Shown: piece after piece, positions 36,790 through 49,611 of the stretch
How positions within the stretch are numbered: position 1 is the first letter of the stretch
Layout: the number at the start of each line of letters is the position of its first letter
Assembly (NCBI RefSeq): GCF_015832195.1
Contig: NC_052046.1
Location: 15,430,161 to 15,494,160 of the forward strand
From: Motacilla alba alba
Taxonomy: Eukaryota > Chordata > Aves > Passeriformes > Motacillidae
Direction of reading: 5' to 3'
DNA: 64,000 bases
Notes under the pieces: generated by a model
The model's database searches: none
What the model was told of the DNA's origin: nothing
What the model saw: only the letters and a program-made list of their open reading frames with translations
Position numbers and translations under genes: made by a program

Positions 36790-39700
36790 GATCACCAATA
36801 AATATTTTAAAAATCAACTGAAGCTCAGTACCTTGTGATCAACGGTCGGTTGTGACTTGAGGAGTAGGTGGTTTCATTGCTGAGTTAGACCTCAGGCTTC
36901 AGGCATATGGCAACAGATGATCACCATTAGAGGCGTTAATATAAGGTTAATTGTTTGGGTCAGGCCTCTGCTGGCAGGCACTGGCTACATACAGCTGTGT
37001 ATACGATTATAAGCTGAACAGGAGCCGACTGAAACAATCTGTATTCTCTGAACTGACTACCTGTCCTCCCTAGCACAGAAAGAAAACAAACTGATGAATG
37101 ATTATTGAATTTGAAAGCACTAAAGCAGAAACCTTTCGGTATTTTTATCCTCAACTGGCAAGTCAAAGAAACATTTTTTTTTGCCTTTTGACAATGTAGT
37201 TTTTAATCCGTGATAAGGGCTCTCAAGGCATCTTTGCCAGAACTTCTGTCTCTTTCCAGACTGAGAGCAATAAGTAGTACCACATGGATTATATTTTCCT
37301 CCTTCTCTCGCTGGTGAGTGAGTGGGATGGAAAAGCATCTTCTGAACAGATGGACCTGCTGTTGACCAAATGATCCCTTTGCACTGAGGAATGATAATAC
37401 ACCTTTAGCCCTCCTTTGTGCAGAGAAAACTGGCTTGTGGAAGAGGATTTAAGGAGTAGAATTCAACTACTAAGTGAATGAATAGCCCTATTAAAGCCTT
37501 CATGCAGGTTAAGGCACTCATTCAGGTGACGGCAATATTTAAGAAGAGAGCCCAGATAAGTACCATTCACATCAGGATTTATATAATTGTTATTATTAAT
37601 TATTATTCTTAGTCATTATCATTATTCACAGCTTTCAGGTGTGTTGATAGAGTTGTTGGCTGTTCCAAACACATTCACAAATTGCTTTTCTTCCCGTATC
37701 TCTGGAACACTCATGAGGGCATAAATGAACAAAGGAGCAGAATAACCACCTAAAATATCACAAGGCCCCCAGCATGATTGATCCAAAGAATTCCTATTCT
37801 GAACATGTTTTCCAAAGGATGCATGGAGAGAGAAGACTGCAGTACTCTGGACAAAATTTGTTTGACATCAACCATGCGTGTAAGAAAGATAAGTTAAAGG
37901 CACAGAAATCACAGTAACATTTTTCAAAATGGTGGAAATTTAGAAATGTTCTTTGCTACACAAATAAAAAGTATTCAGCCCCAAGAGTAAGCAGAATATT
38001 TTACTCCAGCCCAAACAGGATGTAAGTTGAAAAAGAGTAATGTTAGAACACAACAAAACAAAACAAAAAAAAAATCCAAAAAACCAATATTAAAAACCCA
38101 ACAAACAAACAACCCAAAAAACCAAACCAAAACAAAAACAAACAAAAAAGCGCCAACCCCCCCCCCAAAAAAAAAGCCCCCAAAGATAATAATTAGTAAT
38201 GCTTCATTTTCCTGGAAAAAAAAGTCTTGGGGTTAAGTTAATTTTGTCAAAATTAATTCTGGCTTGTTTGAACCATGAACACAAAGTGAATGCTATCATA
38301 CTGGCAGAAATAAGGATACTTTGAAGGCTACTCACACAGCTTCTGCATTTGAAGTCTATATTTGTAACATGACAGGAGCTCTTTGGTTCAGGTTATATGT
38401 TATTGCTTTAAGATTTTAGAATTTCAGCTAGATAGAATTGTATTTGCTCAGTATGGTACGGCAGCTACATTTCAGTTGTGGACTCAGTTTTATGTGTCTC
38501 TAGTCAGTCCATTCCAGCAAAGAGATTAAGTTTAAGGGGGAAAAACCTGTGATACTTTATTTTTCTTTATTTTCAAATTTTTTGACCCAAATATTATCCT
38601 CCTTTTGTCCATCTCTTTATAAAACCTTTGATCTCTCCATGGTGTAGACAGAGTATTGACTTTTTTGCTCCATGCAAATCTGAGTAGTATTGCTAAAGAT
38701 TTCAGTTGTGATTACATAAAATCTCCCAGAAAGCCTAAACTGAGTCCCTTGAGTTCAGGTGGTCCTCTTCCCCCTGACCTCTTCTGCCAAACAAAGAAGG
38801 GGTAGGGATCCCTTAAAGGAGTAATAGTCACTTTCTTTTACCCTAACAAGGAAACATACCTGTGTTTCCAAAAATATGTTTTAGGCAGTGAAATATGCAC
38901 TGGCAACTAAGTCTAAGGACAGGTAGTACTTTCTAAAAAGACCTTGCACATGTACATACAAACACTGTCTGCAATAAGGGAGCATCATCTGGTGAGGACA
39001 TGGTTATTAGGATCTGGATGTAAATGAAAAACAATAATGGGAATAAAACAAGCAGAGATAGAAGAAGTGAGAGACAGTTATAACAATATGAATGTCCAAT
39101 TGCACATGTTGGGCAAGAAGTCATTTGTTGTTAGGTGAAAGATTTAAGTGATTTCAGCAAACCTGTGAAGACACCATTACTGCCTGACAATTTGCTACAG
39201 GTACCACAGAAATCCAGGTAGTTAAAGAGCTCCGAAACTAGCAAAATCCATCAAATTCTCCAAGGAGCATAATATTGTTCTTATGTGTAAACAGTCCTCT
39301 TATTCCTTAGGTTATGGGCCAGGTTATAACTCTCATTAAGTCAATCATCATCAGCTGGGCTTGACCAGCAAGTAAAAAGGAGAAGGCAATCTGCTATTAT
39401 GTAGGCATTAGTCTAGAGTGAACTATTATCTTCAACACCCTGTAACTACTTAGATTGCTCAGATAATAACTGTGGCCAGCCAGCCATTTGCAGTTACTAT
39501 AGCTGCTGGCTTCAGAAGGTAGATAAATATATTAAATCTCTATTAGAGCATTCCATCATAAAGTGCACTCAGCTGCAATACCCTGTCTTTTCTCTTAACA
39601 CCTCTAAAGGGATACATGAATGCCAGACAGTACTGTAGCATGGATGGTATTGTCATTTCATTATTTGCAGTTGGACCATAATGGTATGTAATTTATATCC

Positions 39701-41697
39701 ACTACTGAAAAAAGAATAATACAAATAAAGATAATCAGTAAATGCATAGGAATCACACAGCTTGTAGTACTGCTGTTGAGGGTAATTGTACATTTCATTG
39801 CTTTCTAACACCCTGGGATGTTTAATACTGTGTCTTCTGCAGAGTGACCTCACTTTATTTAGTACAACTAATCTCAACTGGACAGAAGCACAAGGCTACG
39901 TTCACACAGCAGTGGAACGTATGACATCCACGTCTGTAGTGCTTCAGGGGAGTTCTGTCTTGCATTATCAGAAATGGATGTGTTTTGCTTATCCAAGTGT
40001 CTAGAAAAGAGTTAATAAGTGCTTTTTTAAAGGCAAACTGTTTTTCTTAAGACAAACTGAAGTGAACAGCTATTTTTGCATAAAATTCCAGAGATTTATA
40101 CTTTCAAAAATCAGTTTTGTTTCTGATACCAATGCACAGAAAACCTCCCCTTCTTTGTTCACTCAGGTACTCTTTTGTTAGATAAAATACATATATAATC
40201 TCATTTAATTCCCCAAAACCCAACTCACATACAAATATTTATTTGGCATCACCCTCATGAAGATAACTCATTCTAAGTGTAAGTTATATTTGAAAACTTC
40301 TTTTACAGGGGATTTCTCCTTGCTTAAGGAAATATTTCTACTGCAAAATGTGGTGTGAACAGCACTTTTGTTCATGGGTTTTTTTTCCTGTCATATGATT
40401 TTTGATCTCCCAAAAGGAAATAGTATAACCAGGTAGATTTTTTTTCATAACTTCCTTCCCAGATGAAAGGAGACAATAGGAAACACAGAAATAGCAAAAC
40501 CCCAATTCATTCTGTCTGAAGGAATTATTTTCTCATTGTAAAATTTCATACTGCTTATTATTCTACTATACACATTATCTTATTTTCCTAAAAGAAATTA
40601 AACCAGAGAGGGAGGAATTAATCTGGTTTTAAAGAATAAATATCAAGACTCAAATTATTGGGTGGCTCTGCAATTTACAGCATCATGACATTAAAGTGTT
40701 GGCTACTCGAGGTACGTAGGTTGACAACAAGAGAGATAGGACTAGAGAGAAGACTCAGACTATTCTTGCTAGATTTATTTCTTCTGGCGAAACTTTCTCC
40801 TGGTGCTGAGTCCTTACAAGCAGGCAGCAGGTGGGCACAGCTTGACCTTCCAGATCAGCCAGATTAAAAACATAATATTTTCTACACAGTTGATGCTGAA
40901 ATGATGTTAATTACTTAGCAGTTCCAAAATCCCACAACTGATTTTTTATCATTCTGACAGAAGAAGGGAATGATATGCCCAGTATAGAAGAGCTGGCACG
41001 AAGCTATTTGGCAAATTCTCAAGATAGTATGCAATTAGGGGAAGAAAAAAAAAGTAAAAAATAAATTCAGAATATTCTTTGGGCTTGTTTCCCAACCAGA
41101 CCACTTTTGAAGTGTCAACCAATAGAGAAACTGAGTATTAAAAAAAAAAAGTGTGTATTGCTCTTTTGTAAATGTTGATGAAGGCTTGAAAAACTCTGCA
41201 ATGCTCCTAATGGATTCAGTGAAAGTAAGGAAATTTGGATCAAGATTTGCAGACCTGGAGTTCAGAAGTAAGGCCCCTCAGTGGTCAACATTCTGAAAAA
41301 ATACTGAGTAGCTCTCCTAGTTGCTCACGTGCTGGTATGGATGAGCCTTGTTTTTAGAAACCGCAGTCCTAATTTTGGAGGTCAGAAGAAAGCAGAGTTT
41401 TGAAATACTTAATGTTAAAAATGGAATAACCATCTCCTATGTGTAGAAGTGGTCTACAAAAAGTGCAGTTAAGTTAGTTAAATGATGCTAGTAGAAACTA
41501 AATTGACGTCTTCCCTTGCATTACTTCCTGCTGTCTTCCAGGCCTAATGTTACTTTAATATATGTTTCTGAATCTAATTCTTTCTGAATATCCTGCACTC
41601 AAAGACTGACAGTGATATACAGTCACTCCTTTACCATGTACCAAAATATTAACTTATCACTCAGGTAAAAAAAACTACTACTTTGATTTTATTGCAG
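36790..41697. other. non-coding stretch with (TTA)n-like segment, no gene seen
   Basis: Besides the A/C tract at 38.05 kb, an imperfect TTA/ATT trinucleotide stretch runs at about 37580-37630 (TTGTTATTATTAATTATTAT). Such tails occur at the 3' ends of some old SINEs, but no SINE body was identified upstream. No coding signal was seen. Confidence 0.5.
38049..38185 (+). repeat. A/C-rich low-complexity tract with C10 and A9 runs
   Basis: This second A/C tract starts with AACAAAACAAAAC units, continues with CAAACAAACAACCC blocks, and ends in C10 (38157-38166), A9 (38167-38175), G and C5. It shares the string ACAAACAAAAAAGC with the tract at 25.2 kb, which could be common origin or chance in such simple sequence. 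Very few G or T bases occur. The open frame across it is Lys/Pro/Thr-rich by composition only. Confidence 0.93.
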
Positions 41698-41784
41698 TTG
41701 AGCACCAAAATCTATAGGATGATATCCCAAGTAAAGCAAAGACAGGTAAGAAAAAATGGGAGAAAAAATATTGCATTTATTACC

Positions 41785-41801
41785 AAAAAAAAAAAAAAAA
41801 A
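41785..41801 (+). repeat. A17 homopolymer
   Basis: This is the longest pure A run in the window. No recognisable retro-copied gene or element precedes it, so it need not be a retrotransposition tail. It lies 40 bases downstream of a splice-like donor (see findings). Confidence 0.9.
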
Positions 41802-43209
41802 GAAAGGCTTGTGTGCAGTCAGGCTATATGTGAAAGCTCTAACTGCAATGCTTGATACAAGTAGATATTACAAGGTTTTCTGAATCATATTCTTACATTT
41901 AAATGTAAGTGGCCCATTGTTTGTAATAAATAAAATTCCTGTTCATGCCCAGCCCAGCAGCTTTTCAGACAAGTTAATGGACATGAGAAAAAAATTCAGG
42001 TTGAGACTTTTAGCTCTTTTGGAAGTCGTTAGGCTGTCATTCTGTGCTGAGAACCTGCCTAGTCTCTGAGCGTTTCAGGAATTAAAGCAAATGAGAAAAA
42101 ATATGCCCCAGAAATGTTAGGGTGGATATATTCAAGGGATAAGTGGGCTTACAGCTAAGCATACCACAGTACCGCATGAACATTACTTGCAAAACACTAT
42201 GAATGGAGAGCAATATAATGTCAATTCATGATCCAAAACAATGGCTTCAAGTCTTCAACAAAACTACTTTACAGCAGAAATATACTGAGCCTTGATAAGA
42301 GAGAGTTAACCTGCAGAAATGATTTCATTGTAAACCTTGCAAATTTTAGATTTGAGATTTCTGTCCTCTTTTCTGGGCTTACATTAATACATTAGCCTCT
42401 TAGTGTTTATTGTTTTTAATAAGCATGAATTCCTACTCTTGTAGGGAGGTTATAGAAAAGCTTGAAAATGCAACCTGAGTGCATTTTACTAATTTAAAAC
42501 GTTCAAAGAATGAACAAAACTAACAAAAAGGTAATATTTTTTGAACATCTCATGGTTTTGAGAGCCTTACAGAGTTTTAAATCCTTGAGGATAGCAACAT
42601 TAGCAGAGTAATTTTTTGCAATGTACCACATGTCATAGACTTCCAGACAAGGAAAGTGATTTTAAAACACTTAAAATTAATTATTTTTGTCATACCCATA
42701 TAATTGAGGCACCATATGGAGTAGGAACTCAATACTTTATGGCAAAATATTTCTTGAGCACCTAATCAGTTCTTCCATTTTACCTATTAAAAAAATATGA
42801 TGCCTAACAGTAAATGTAATACAAATGCTTTGATGAACACCCGTAACAGGAAGCCAAGATATTAATCCTCAAACTCTGGTGATTACGAGTGCCAGAAATT
42901 GTTTTCCCACCCCTGAAAATATTCCTTAGAATTAGTTATATTTTACATACTCATAAACTTGAGGCTGGAAGGTAAGGAAGACAGAAATATCTGTGGTAAC
43001 AAAATGGTAGAGAGGTTATCCCACGGTGTCCAAGAACAGTTAAATAAAAACAGACCTGAACAGAGCAAAAGGTCTTCAATCCAAGTTTCACTCTTTACAG
43101 CTAGATGCTCTGATCACCAGCTGTGTTTACCTGTGGTAGAAAAGGTCATGGATTCTTTAAATAATTGAACAGAAACATTGGGCCAGAAAATTAGAGGAGG
43201 TGATTCATT

Positions 43210-43302
43210 GGTCCAAGGATTAGGATGTTCAGCTTGGGTACAGACGACCTAGTTTGTATTATGACTCAGGCAGTCACTGAAGCCACTGAACCTCTAGCTT
43301 CA
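43210..43302 (+). mobile_element. probable fossil tRNA-derived SINE (MIR/amniote-type)
   Basis: The sequence GGATTAGGATGTTCAGCTT (43218-43236) resembles the A-box head of the amniote tRNA-derived SINEs. It is followed by an ACGACCTAGTTTGTATT segment in the place of the GAGACCTGGGTTCTATTCC B-box region. Downstream, TGACTCAGGCAGTCACTGAA (43262-43281) resembles the family's GTGACCTTGGGCAAGTCACT core, and ACTGAACCTCTAG follows where ACCTCTCTGTG is expected. About 20 bases between head and core appear deleted. An 82-codon open frame crossing it is coincidental. Confidence 0.45.
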
Positions 43303-45484
43303 AATGAAGCACATGAGGCAGAGGATAGAAAAGGCTTCTGGATGCCTCAGGAGGTGAGCAGTATTCACCACAGCAGCTTGGAGAAGGCAAGACTGAAAAG
43401 ACAGCCATGGAATGACTCAGGCTTTGTGTTTGGACATGTGAGACCAAGGTTTAAATTTAAATATCCAGTTTGAATCCAAAGGGACAAGGGAGAGTTAACC
43501 ATTTTCTTAGAAGGTATCATTTCCCCCCAGGTTACTATGGGGTGTTTTTGGTTATGCTAATTCTGTCATAAAATGTGTCTGAATCTGTACCACAAAAAGC
43601 TTAGATTTGAATGACTTCACGTGTCCATGCTTTAAGAGAATGCTCTTTTCAGGGTTTAATGCAAGAAACTCCATTAAAATCAGAAGTTCTGGAAGTTATA
43701 GGGAAGACATCAAAGTTAAATGCAGCATTTAATTGGGTTTTTTTCTTATTATTGATCTAATATTGTACCATGATTTTTAAAAATTATGAATTTTTATAAA
43801 ATAGGTTAAAAAACCCTGTTCATTGCCTGAATGGAGGGGGCTTTAGTATGTAAGTTTGAGGCTAAATACAAGCTTCCTAGAAAGAAAGAAGGACAGAAAA
43901 AAATCATAGCACTTAGTCGAAAAAAGTGCTGATGCAAGCACATCCAGACTACAATGGTAATCTGCACTTTGAGGCTAGTCATGGCAATGTCCAGATCACA
44001 TTACTGTCAAAGTCAATAGTACAGCTGTGGATAGATCTAAACATAATACAACACAACAATCCAATAGACTCTTAAAAAGGAATAAAGGCATAGCCATCAG
44101 ATGCTCATATCTTGTTACTCCAGATCTCTTAAAACTATATTATGGCATAAAAATTGGATAAGATATGTTCCTATAGTTGGTCCATTTCCCTAGTTATAAG
44201 CCTCTTCCTAAGTGCTAATGTAAAATTTCAGAAGGATGAGTGGCATCTTGCAGTGGATTAATGAGGGAAAAGAGCAAGAAGGAGGTCCTTCTGCTGAAAG
44301 CAGCACCTTTTTGTTGATTTCAGCAGAAAAAGAAAGGAAATAAAATATGTATTTATAGACAAACATAAAGTGTAATACGTGTGTATCCATATGTGTGTAT
44401 TTATACATACCTATGTTGAATTTTTTCATGACAGAGACCAGAGCCAGACACTGAGAAGCTCAAAACAGCATTAGAGAGTTTGGAGCTCAGAGCAGCTGGA
44501 TTCATCTGGTGAAGCCAGAGCAACTCAGCAGCAGCATGAGCAAGTGGTCATAGAAATAAAAGCCCAGCCCTTAGCAATACTCGACATAAGCAAACGTTAG
44601 TGACCGTGGGGAAGAGCTCTTCTTTCCTTGCCTGGACAGAGTCTTTATTAATATTAACTTGGAAGACAACATTAATCTGTTTATTTAGGCTTGGGAACCA
44701 GTGAGTAGAACAATGAATTGGGTCAGAGAGCATGAATCTGTTTGTCTAATTGTAAACATGTACTACTACTGGAGGATATGTATGGTATTTATATTGATGA
44801 AACAAAGTGAAGGTTTCTGCATTAAAATAATATGATGACAAACACAGTGGCAACTCCTGTGCTACATCTTGCTGCTCAAAAAAATACTTAGCATAGACTT
44901 GTCTTGGGATCTTTATCCAACTGTATAGCTCTCTCACCTCACAGTATGTTTTCTGCCTCTAGTTCTGAGGCTTCTCTCACTTTTTTCTTGCAAATGGGAA
45001 AAGAAAGATAATTGCAGTGTTAATTACCACTTACAGATTAATGGCAAAATAACAAAGCATGGAGCAATAGCAATAAAGTCTGGGTAAGAGAGTTGAAAGC
45101 AAGCCAGAATGCTTTAAAAGGGGATGCTTCATTTCTCCTGGTCTAGAGGTTATTTCATTCTCCTTAGAAAAAAGGGAGGCAAAATCAATTCTAAGGACAA
45201 CTTTTGTATTTCATTTGTTGGTTCTTTGACGGAAAATACATAAATGGCAGCTGGAGTATAGGCTAAGGCCAAGTTTTTCTTAGCTATTACAGGGGAATTG
45301 TGTTCACATACAGGTTTTCACAGCTCAGATAAATGTTTCGTTCATGTATTTGTCTTTTTCCTTTGTCTAAAATTAAAGAACATTTTCAATGGAAGAGGCA
45401 GAGAATTCCTTTACTCTTTATCATTATAACCTGTAATTATAGTGGTGATTTTTTTCTGGAGATTGAAGATATAAGCTTGAACTC

Positions 45485-45552
45485 CTGAGACAGAGGAAAT
45501 AACTGAATACAGGTCTCCCCATTCAATGCTTTATCCACCAAACTGTTGTAAC
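45485..45552 (-). mobile_element. probable fossil tRNA-derived SINE (MIR/amniote-type head)
   Basis: Read on the minus strand, the segment gives a GGTGGATAAAGCATTGAAT run (complement of about 45521-45539). This resembles the A-box head of amniote tRNA-derived SINEs, which reads like GGTTAGAGCACTGGACT. It is followed by GGGGAGACCTGTATTCAG (complement of about 45503-45520) and a TTATTTCC stretch in place of the B box. The order and spacing match the SINE head. The rest of the element is not recognisable. The element is very old and degraded, so the family name is my best guess from memory. Confidence 0.5.
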
Positions 45553-48500
45553 AATGAGTAGGAATTTCCACTTCCAGAGTAACTTAGAGGGAACATGATA
45601 TTTTGTACAGACCCAAGTGATGGAGAAGATTCAGCAAAGCTGAGACTCTTGAAGCCCCCAAGGTTCTCAAAGAAAGCTCTAAATGGTTCATCAGTTCTGA
45701 TGAAACAGCACAAAATAAGAAGTAAACTTCCCAGTGTTATTACTTTAACTGGTGTATCTAATTCAGTATGATATAGAAACTGTCAAGAGCTATATACATT
45801 GTTAGTTGTAACTGTTGGCAGACTCAGTGCAGCCATTTTCTACTTAAGTCCTGAGTTAGAAAATTAAATACCCCAGAAAACTACCATAAATAATATAAAT
45901 AATGATAAACTCTGTCACAATGCTACAGAGCAATGTTTGAAGAGAGGGATGCCAAAAGGCAGAAGTTAGAAACTGGGTAGTGTGGTGAACTGCTACAAGA
46001 CCTTTCTGACCAGCTTTTGGTGCCTGCTAGGCTATTTTGATCACAAGTACAAAGCTCGCTTTTTGTTGGAAACTCAGAAGGGAACTGTATTTTGTCTCTT
46101 CTAACCTTAGTTGGAAATGAAACTCAGTGCAGTTCTTCCAATCAAAGGTAAACAGCTTTAAGTAATATTGCTTCTTTGTTGAAGAGGTTAACCCTGTTCC
46201 TACTTGAAAACTTTAAGCAGTTATAGAGAAGCTATTTTAACTGCATATTTTAAATTTATACTTTATAAGGGCTTACAGATTCACATTGTGACATTGTGAG
46301 GACAGAGGTAAAACTGAGTTTTGGTTGGTTTTTTTTTTGGGATGAAGATGCTCAAGAATCTTGTTGCAGGTTGTCTGCAGATGTAAATAGGTAACAGGTC
46401 ATTCTGCTTGGGAAATCAAAGATGTACCAAAATGAATATCAGTCACACAATTTGTTTGTGTGTCAGTGGTTACATAACTTCTCATGCTGCAGCCCAGCTG
46501 GTTAAATAAGCCTTCCATTTTAAGGTTGAGTGGACCTGAATTTTCTACCTCAGTAATGCACAGGTACCCAAGTGGTGCACTTAGAGCCAGTTATGCAAGT
46601 TTATAACAAAACAGATGGTTCATGCACCATAGAATTAATAACTCAGTACAAAATATGAGACATCAGTTAGGCACTGGTGTATAAGAATAAAAATATAAAA
46701 GAGGAAAAGTTTGGGAGAGCCATAAAGTGCTTTACCGTTCTCTTGCCAAGAGTTACACATTGCATCCCAATTATACAACGAAAGCAAAATCTACTTCATG
46801 TTTCCCCACGCAAGTAAATTACCAAGCAGCAATTTTTTTAAAAAATGCTCTTTATTTCAGGATTACAGAGGCAAATAAAATTATCCTCAGATTGTTTCTA
46901 AACTGACTGCCAAAAATCTTGTTAAAAAAAATACTTGTTGCTCAAGGATGCGTACAGATTTATCGACATGTTTTTCCGCAGATATTAATATCAATTCTCT
47001 CGCTCTTGCAAAAATTGAACTTGCAGAAATGTAATGAAGCATCAAATTGTTCCTTGGTCATTACTTTTTAATTTTTTTTATATTATAGTCAGTCTTTTCA
47101 AAAATTGTTTATTATTACTTATTATTGAGAGTCTGAATAGCTCTGAAGACCAAGTAAATACATGGTCTTTGCATTGAAAAGCAAATTATAGGGTAATTCC
47201 TTTTAATATCAGTAATAGAAATTACTCTCAAAAGTATAGCATATAGTATGGATATATAAATTTCATTGATGGTGTTGATGAATGTTTCATGTGTTTCGAC
47301 GTTTATCAAAAGACCATGGTTTTAGATTTAAAAATTTATTCAATGAGTATATTTTATACAGACAAAAAGAATGTAATTTCTCAGAATAAGCATTAAACAG
47401 ACAAATATATAATTTCATGGGCAGCAAAAAGAAAGCTACATATCGTTAGACAAGAGAGGTACTGCATGGGCATTCCCACAGCCTAGAAGATCTGGATTAT
47501 CTCTGAACAGATGCACTGAGCATGCCTGTTCATACGTGCCATTAAAAAGTTGTCTAAGTTCTCTGTACTAGGGGCAAAAGACATTCTGTTCTGCAGGGGA
47601 GACAGTCATTGCTTCTCTAACACCTCTCTTTTGAAATCATCAGATCCTATGAGTTCATTAAGGATTTAGAAAGTCTCAGTAGACTGGAAAGGAAATATTA
47701 TCTAGTAGTATAATATTTTTATTTTAACTCAGTAACTCAACTGTCACTGAGCTCATGACCTGTTTTAAAAAAAGCTAGATTCCAATTCCTCATGTTTCTT
47801 CTACTGACTTCTCAGATCTTCAGAAAGATCTCTAGAGAAAAAAGCATTATAATGCTCACATGATTTCTACTAAACTTTCAATTTCCTGAAATTTTATCAG
47901 TAGTAGTAATACCTTTAAACTCCTGGAATTCAGAAATATATTCCTGTTGTTGCTTGCCTCACATTTTTTAAATTAAACTGTGAAACAACAAAAGAGGTCA
48001 AGGTAAAATCAATTAAAATAATATTGCATTGACATATGTTTGCAAGTAGATGTTTAAAGGTATTTTATGAAGGTTACAGAGTTTGTAACAAATAGTGTGC
48101 TGAGTGGTCCCCTGTTGCTTATGAAGTTAGAAAGGCATTCCCTATGGCTGCATAATTTCTTTCAAACCTCTTATAGAATAGTACACATCTCCAGTTTAAT
48201 ATAAACACCACCCTTCAACAGCAACATATAAAATACCTAGCTCTCTCTTTGTTGAAATAATGGATAAGGTGAATCCAAATGTTTTGGCAAGATTTCTAGG
48301 CTCAAAGACAGAAATGTATTTCCCCATAAAACAAGTCATCTGCAGCTATGAACCCCCCCCCAAAAATAAAAAGAAATAGAATAGCTTTTCAAAAGACAGA
48401 CTTTATTTCTGAGTACTCAAAAGATTTAAGATATAATAACGGTATTTAAGAATTTTGAAAATTTTTTTTATCAAAATTTGCTTTTGGATGCTTCTGAGCA

Positions 48501-49611
48501 AATATACTGATTTCAGCCTTACCACCCTGATTTCTCACATAGGTGTCTTGATGACTGGTATACGTGAAAGAGATGAGAAACTGAAACTCTTAGTCACAGC
48601 CACAGGTAAGTTTCTGTCAGAACTCTGGATTTAGCCCTCATATTCTTTGAAGCTCATTCTGCACCTGTCCCTCCACCCCCTGCCCACTCCCCCATTCTCC
48701 ATGAAAAAAGATTTTAAAAGCTCAGCCAAAACAAAACCCAAAAACAACCCTGAGATCCACAGATCCACACATATCTTAGTGCATAGTCACTAAAATTAAG
48801 CATTGCTGATGTGTTTCAGAATAGATGTTCCTTGACTAAGCAAAAATAATTCTGAATTCTGTATTGAATTGTATCATGGGGATATAACTGACTCATCAAT
48901 TTAAAAACATCTATTTATACATTTGATTTGTTGATGAGGCTTTTTATAGTTAAAAACTGCAAATGACCAAACGAAGTAATGTCAAAAGGCAATATTCAAA
49001 CCTTAAAAATATCTATTTAAATTGTTTGCCTTTCTATATATGTACAAACCCCTAAGCTTTAAGCTTGGATATTCAGGACTGATAAAAAGTCTTATGTAAA
49101 CTTTGATAAGAAGAAACCTTAGGTTTGAGTATTTTGAAAATATTTTCTTCTTTAGCAAGTCTTTCTCAGACTTTGTTTCCAAAAGTCTCAGTATGCTATA
49201 AAGTATTATATTTCTGCTTCTGAAAAATGGTTATGACAGTTCTAAAGTGATGCTTTTAAGGAGTGTCTCAATGAAGTTTCATAGAAATAGCATAGATGTG
49301 GCTGTTACTCTTAATCAGGAAAAGAGAGCATCCCCACAAGTGATTAGCCATATCCCCAACATTGTATATGGGCAGCTAAAAAAATATTCTGAGATAAGAC
49401 GCTGAAAGAAGTATTCACAGAGTGCAGAGACCACAAATAATGAAGAATTGATGCAAGAACTGCCGTTGTCAATGCTAAACAGAAAGAGCAAGGGAAAAAT
49501 TATTTAGAATTTACTTAAGTAAAGCTCTACCAGAGGAAATGTTTGAGGTCATCATGATTTCATTTTCAATGGAGGCTCTTCCCTCCAAAATCTCTTTACT
49601 TTATGCAAGAG
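45553..49611. other. non-coding stretch, no gene seen
   Basis: It contains a C9 run at 48353-48361 followed by an A-rich stretch, and a small A/C-rich patch at about 48725-48750. A splice-bounded segment at 48543-48606 is described in findings. No repeat family was recognised. Confidence 0.5.

Noticed and set aside
42540..42700. Possible MIR-like core (GACAAGGAAAGTGATTTTAAAA)
   Set aside because: Only a vague likeness to the GAGGAAACTGAGG core and no flanking SINE blocks.
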